From NCBI GenBank assembly GCA_047967505.1, contig CM106538.1: 64,000 nt of DNA. The stretch is one strand, 5' to 3'. The notes beneath the pieces were generated by a model. The model was not told the origin of the DNA and made no database searches. It was given only the letters and a program-made list of their open reading frames with translations. Positions within the stretch are counted from its first letter, which is position 1. Each line of letters begins with the position of its first letter. The DNA comes from Dipteris shenzhenensis (taxonomy: Eukaryota; Polypodiophyta; Polypodiopsida; Gleicheniales). Both the position numbers and the translations under genes were made by a program. Positions 59,573 through 64,000 of this stretch are shown here, piece after piece.

Positions 59573-60310
59573 TGATACATCCCCTTGAACATAGAGGGCT
59601 TCCTTCAAGTTTCCTCTCAACCATAAATTCTGTGAGCTCCTCTCTTCTCCATCATGAACTCCCCTTCAGTTCCCTTCTTCTCCCACTTTCCATGTGGAGC
59701 TCTCCTTCCAGAATCTTCCCCCTTGCTAGCACTCACCACTTGGCTTCTAGCTTTGGTGCCACATGTCCCACAAGGGACTCCTCTCTTTTTAGCCCTCTCT
59801 AGGACTCCTTATGCACCACCTCATAAATGCCTAGGGCTAGGCATGGCCCTAGACCCAAGCCCTTTAGGCCCTACGAATGCAAGTGCTACCAAGCCCTTTG
59901 GCTTCTTGCCTTATATTGCGGTCACGGTATTATAGTTGACGTAACAAAGAGGGGGAATTTTGAAGGTAATTTAAAGGAAATGAGGGGGAAGAATTTGGAA
60001 AAGAGTTAGTTTTAAAGCCTAAAGAAGTAGTCGGTGGGAAGGGGGTTAAGGGGGATAGATAGATTATGAACATAAAGGAATAGATAAATAAGTTAGGATT
60101 ATAGAAAAAATGGAGGGGGGGTTTGAATAATATTAGGAGTGAGGAGGGAAAGAAAAAAAAGTAACAACCCATGTTAAAAATATCTAAAATTAGAGGGGGA
60201 ATTTGAAGAAGACTGAGGGGGAATGGGGAATGAAAAACTGAGTAAGAGTAGTTAGTGTGACCATTTAATAAGTTTTTTTGGAATGTTGTTGGACATAGAC
60301 TAGCCATGTA
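59573..60310 (-). mobile_element. Probable Ty3 LTR region
   Basis: Placed only by its position next to the primer-binding site. The plus strand here is purine-rich at 59940-60240. No matching second LTR is present near 56100, so the boundaries are uncertain. Confidence 0.4.
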
Positions 60311-61008
60311 TGCCTAATTTCAATGTGCATGGCTTTCAAGCGATGCATAGTATCCGAGGGGAAACCCTCCCCCACATTTTGTATTCCTTCAAGTCAGAAA
60401 ACTCTCCAAATTTCTGACTCATAAGAGGCTGTTCCCCTGTACGTAGCGTTAGTGGAGGAATAATCTCCATTGTTCGCTTATTAGGATCCAAAATGTACTA
60501 ACCTAATGAAAATCTACCACACCTTACTAGATCGATGACGGGTTTCGCAGCGGTCAAACCGTGGCACATGAGGGGAGTGGTGCTGACGCAGAATGGCGAT
60601 GATGATGTGTGGTGGTGATTGCCACAAGTGGGGGTGGTGAGATTGAGGGTGCAAAAGAAAATTAACCCCTGCCCGAGGTCTTCCAAGCACCTTTGACGGA
60701 CTCGAGAGGAAAGCTTTGGGACTCGAAAGTGGAGCCCTTAGGGTGGCCACGAATTGGCATGTGTATGACCCATGGCCCTTGGGGTAGGAAACTCTCCAAA
60801 TTCCATGACTCAGGAAGTGGAGCCCATAGGGTGGGAATTGGCATGTGTATGACCCATGCATGGCCCTTGGGGTCAGGAAACTCTCCAAATTCCATGACTC
60901 ACACGTGGTCGTTCACTTTGTACAAGAACATTGTCTTCTCGTCGATGATTCATAGTGAGAAAATCTTCAAAGCATAAGGTGTCTGCTGCACACACCCAAT
61001 TTTTCTAC
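60311..61008 (+). promoter_or_regulatory. Upstream region of the SAD1/USP39 gene, with an 88-bp tandem repeat
   Basis: Two copies (about 60720-60813 and 60814-60905) share GTGGAGCCC, GAATTGGCATGTGTATGACC, GGCCCTTGGGGT and AACTCTCCAAATTCCATGAC. A partial third match, AAAACTCTCCAAATTTCTGACTC, lies at 60398. The repeat ends about 100 bases before the start codon, so it is likely promoter or 5' UTR. Confidence 0.6.
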
Positions 61009-61257
61009 ATGAAGCGGCCTAGAGAGGAAGATCTCGTCGATTACCAGTCGCTTCAGAATGGTGATGCCAATGGTTCTGTTGGTACCCCCCCTGCTTCGGC
61101 TGGCCCCCTACCTCATTTTGCTTACGCAGACGTCGAAGACGAGGATGATAAAAATGGTGACAATGAACGCTCGGACGATCTTAAGTCAAAAGGAGTTCGC
61201 CGTAGAGATACAGAGGTCCGCCGTGACTGTCCATACCTGGACACTGTAAACCGACAG
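61009..61257 (+). CDS. SAD1/USP39-like protein, first exon only
   Basis: Homologue of the U4/U6.U5 tri-snRNP-associated protein 2 (yeast Sad1, human USP39), a spliceosome component in the nucleus with a zinc-finger UBP and an inactive ubiquitin-hydrolase-like domain. The 83 codons from ATG 61009 give MKRPREEDLVDYQS, an acidic low-complexity part (DVEDEDDKNGDNERSDD), then RRRDTEVRRDCPYLDTVNRQ, the conserved stretch just before the zinc finger, where the human protein has CPYLDTINR. A donor CAG/GTATTC follows at 61258. No further exon is recognisable in the remaining 2.7 kb, so intron 1 is long and the gene probably continues past the window edge; a gene fragment is the alternative. The frame is undamaged. 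The intron carries an antisense LINE. Confidence 0.75.
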
Positions 61258-62380
61258 GTATTCTCTCTTTGTGGCATTAGAGCAAGTAACTTAGAAGCGG
61301 TAGAATGTCACAATTCGAGTTCAACAGGTTGTAGATAGTGATGGTCCAGGTTGCCCTAAAGAAGCTTTATTTTGCTTTGTATTGAGTATATCTGCCCCAA
61401 TCCATTTTGCGCTTGATATAACCCCTTATATTTTTCGCTAGTTGTTCCTACCTCTTCCTCCCGAAAGCCATTACCATCAACAGCCCAGGGCAAGCTTGTT
61501 AGTAATATCAATAACTCGTTCCACGTCATGAAGCTTTTCTTGCGAACTCAATGGCAACTCAGGAGTTGAAGTCTTCTTATGTTGCTGTCCGCTCGTGTAT
61601 GCAGAACTTAAACTCTCCTTGCAGACACTTTGTGTTTAGATAAAACAATTAAATAGTTTGTCAGCAACTTATATAATTGACACATGCTTGTGCATATAGT
61701 TATTTTTCGTGGAAATCAATCTGTAGAATTTTGGGAAACCATATATCTTTGTGCCTCATCAGTCGTATAGTTCTTGCTTGCTTTCTTCAGCTTATTGATG
61801 CTCTTTCTCTAAATTGCATTGAGCAATGGAACAACAAAAGGAGAGCTCTGTGTTGTATTGTCGTGAGAGACCGGAACTAAAAGACGTGATGATGAGATGA
61901 ATCTATGGTTTTTGAATAAGGACCTAAGTTCTCTGGATAGGCATGCTTCTGCAGACATCGGAGCCATTGCATTGCTCTTACTTGAGAATAACTTTTGCAG
62001 CTGTAAATAAAATGAGGGAGTGAACCATGGGGTTAGCATGGTGGGCGTAAACAGAGCTGTAACAACTTCCTTAGCTGTAAATACAGTTAGGGTGTTAGTC
62101 TATTAGATCGTCGGCAGCCAACAGTGAACCATGGGGTTAGTATCGTAAGGCTGTGAGCTCTGTTAACTGTGATTTTGAGATTAAACTGGTTTAGAGTGTA
62201 GAATATTTGGCTAGGCTGGAAACCACATTTTAGCAGGCATTCTCAGACAATGGAAACACTGATGGTCACTTTGATATTGAATCGTGATCTCAGGCATGAG
62301 TTTTCAGGTTTAATTGATGCTTTTCCTTTTGGAGAGGGTGTTCCATCTTTTTTGAAGTTCGGATGAAAGTGTTATATGTG
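61258..62380 (+). other. Intron 1 of the SAD1/USP39 gene, unique part
   Basis: No coding signal or transposon motif. GGAGTGAACCATGGGGTTAG-like words occur twice (62020 and 62123), with GCTGTAAATA near 61999 and 62073, suggesting a small diverged duplication of about 100 bases. Confidence 0.45.
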
Positions 62381-62384
62381 TGTG

Positions 62385-62814
62385 TGTGAGAAAGAAAGAA
62401 AGTCTATTAATGTCCACGGGAGACCAACAGGTCTATGGGACAGCACAAAACCAACTAACACATCAGCTTAGGGAGGTCACATGGCAGCTCCCCATAGACT
62501 ACAAAAGCAGCTCTATTTATTTAGAGTAGCTACATCTAATAAAGCGTTTTTCAGCCATACATCAGTTTGACTGAGAGTCTTTTGGTTTGGATTTGAATTC
62601 TTTGATAATTGCCATGCCGTCACGGTAGACTGCCCATTTAACCTTGGCTAATTCAGTCGCTTTGTTCTTCAGTTGAGCTCGTGTGAGCTCCTCTGCTATC
62701 CATACCTTTGTCCCTTTCAGCTTATGTGATTGGCAGAGAATCTTGGTTCGGAGTTTACGTGTCTTGAGAGTGATGATAGCATATCCTTTGGAATGTTTGA
62801 TGTTAGTTGCTACC

Positions 62815-62845
<31 letters not shown>

Positions 62846-63345
62846 TCCATTCAATGTTGGGCATGGATGCTTTGACCGGTGCTAAGGTTTCACTAAAAGA
62901 GTCGTCATCCTTGTACCAATTTTCAGGAAGTCCTCCTATCCGAATCTTCAATGCGTTTTTCACATTTGGCTTCATGCTTCTTAATCTCTTCTTTAATGTT
63001 AGTTCTACTTGCTTTTGTCTCAACTTCCACACTAACTTCCTTCTTGATTGTTTGTACTTTAGTGTGAATGAAGTCTTCAACCTGTGGAGACTAGTTGAGG
63101 AGTGGGTAGGGAAGCCTTACATGCCTTCACAACTTCATCTATGATTGCTTGCTTGCCAGGCCCTTCGAAAAACTGAAGTTTAGCTGTCACAGCTGCCAAT
63201 TGCATCTTTAAGTCACGAACCTCCTGTTGTAAATAAAACATTTGCTCATGGTGACCAATGATAGGCTGATTTAAACCTCCTTTACAATATGTATGTGCAT
63301 ATGGGGAAGGCATCTTAGCTGCAACTGTGGAGCACTGTATTAGGT
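62385..63345 (-). mobile_element. ORF1-only LINE (non-autonomous), antisense in the intron
   Basis: On the minus strand 63313-63080 reads EQMFYLQQEVRDLKMQLAAV, a short coiled coil, then PGKQAIIDEVVKACKASLP. After a frameshift 63080-62562 gives basic residues, NALKIRIGGLPENW (RRM-like in LINE ORF1 proteins), an Asp run coded by a (GAT)n repeat (62819-62843), GYAIITLKTRKLRTKIL and WIAEELTRAQLKNKATEL. Only about 170 bases separate the ORF1 stop from a 3' terminus that matches those at 5.6 and 42.65 kb (TCTATTAATGTCC...CTATGGGACA) with a (GAAA)n tail at 62391-62402. There is no endonuclease or RT, so this is either an internally deleted LINE or an ORF1-only parasite of the family. Confidence 0.65.
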
Positions 63346-64000
63346 GGAGTCACTGCTGTATAGAGGGGGGGTGGGGATTTGGATTTTGAGGAGAGGCTAG
63401 GCCACTCCATACTGGCCATATCTGTAGGATCCCAAGCTAACTAACCCACGAGTTGGGCTAGGGATTTCAGCCCAGTTCAGGGCTAGTTCGCTGCTACTGG
63501 CGCTGCTCTGTCGAATTGTTAGGTGGATTGCCAAAGGCTAGGTAGAGTGTTGAGAGGCTAGGCGGGAGCTAAGAGCGCTGACCGGAGCTGCTTGTTGCTG
63601 AAATACGATATGGGATACGCTGAGGGCTATGCTGAAGCTGACGACGAGGCTACGCTTACGATGAGGGTATGTTGACTAAGAGGCTACAGTGGGATACACT
63701 ACGCTATGGGATGGGCTACGTTGATGGTGACAATGACGGTTGACGGCTACGTTGACGTTGACGACGAGAGCTACGCTGACGTGACAAACACTGACGATGA
63801 GGCCTATGCTGACGTGACTACGCTGACATTGACGATGATGGTGAAAACCTTTCGTATGAAAAGAGGAGTTCTATTGTGCAAGCTTTCAGCACCTTTTGGA
63901 ATGGTGATCAGGAAAGGTGATCTGGAATCTGGAAAGCATGAAAAAAACATGGCATTGAAGGACCATGCAAAACTGAAAAAGCTGAAAATGCCAAGTGTCC
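63346..64000. repeat. GCTACGCTGACG-rich degenerate repeat (63590-63840)
   Basis: Words such as GCTACGCTGACG, GTTGACGACGA and GATGAGG alternate irregularly through 63600-63840. No gene is recognised in the last 650 bases; the stretch is presumably still intron or LINE 5' flank. Confidence 0.55.

Noticed and set aside
59470-60009. Plus-strand frames of 60-110 codons beside the Ty3 primer-binding site
   Set aside because: They lie in the probable LTR of the minus-strand Ty3 element and show no domain.
63425-63470. Third copy of the covarying hairpin element
   Set aside because: TAACCCACGAGTTGGGCTA can form a stem, but the conserved flanks (GGGTCT, GACCCA) are absent.

Overview
The window is a piece of a large, repeat-rich land-plant nuclear genome. 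Evidence for a plant: a complete group III WRKY transcription-factor gene with the plant-specific PR intron, a small gene for a predicted plastid membrane protein, the first exon of a SAD1/USP39 homologue with a plant-like CPYLDTVNRQ motif, CACTA, Helitron, Ty1/copia, Ty3/gypsy and several LINE families, and many long (GA/CT)n tracts. The LINE and transposase-like families (a reverse transcriptase with GVKQGCPLSPTLFGICID, and a transposase-like protein with GGKGDFQIDWH and GMEKSH) remind me of seed-free plants such as ferns or lycophytes. That is an impression, not a proof.

Layout. 1-5.4 kb: decayed Ty3 reverse transcriptase, a 40-bp minisatellite, a LINE 3' piece, and a copia element with LTR, primer-binding site and an intact gag ORF but no pol. 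5.6-10.1 kb: a LINE 3' end, then the WRKY gene on the minus strand with an upstream cluster of W-boxes. 10.1-18.3 kb: microsatellites, foldback sequences, a decayed copia gag-protease (minus) and a decayed LINE (plus). 18.9-24.2 kb: a CACTA terminus followed by about 27 copies of a ~180-bp satellite. 24.3-30.2 kb: a minus-strand L1-type LINE scrambled by a 1196-bp inverted repeat. 31.8-34.8 kb: a decayed Helitron. 36.7-37.4 kb: the plastid membrane protein gene. 39-44.6 kb: LINE and copia fragments. 46-48 kb: nested repeats and microsatellites.

48.0-55.8 kb holds the most unusual material. A decayed multi-exon transposase-like gene is followed by an unrecognised acidic protein gene on the other strand, a set of palindromic ~245-bp repeats, and then a plus-strand gene in which a diverged histone H3 fold (with a possible H3-like tail) runs in the same reading frame into a Ulp1/C48 SUMO-protease domain with preserved introns. 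Its stop codons all look like C-to-T decay of Gln or Arg codons. It looks like a transposon-borne histone-protease fusion, now a pseudogene.

56.1-60 kb: a decayed Ty3/gypsy gag-protease (minus) with its primer-binding site. 60.9 kb to the end: exon 1 of the SAD1/USP39 gene, whose long first intron carries an ORF1-only LINE in antisense. Only three host genes are supported (WRKY, plastid membrane protein, SAD1/USP39 exon 1); nearly everything else is mobile or repetitive DNA at different stages of decay.
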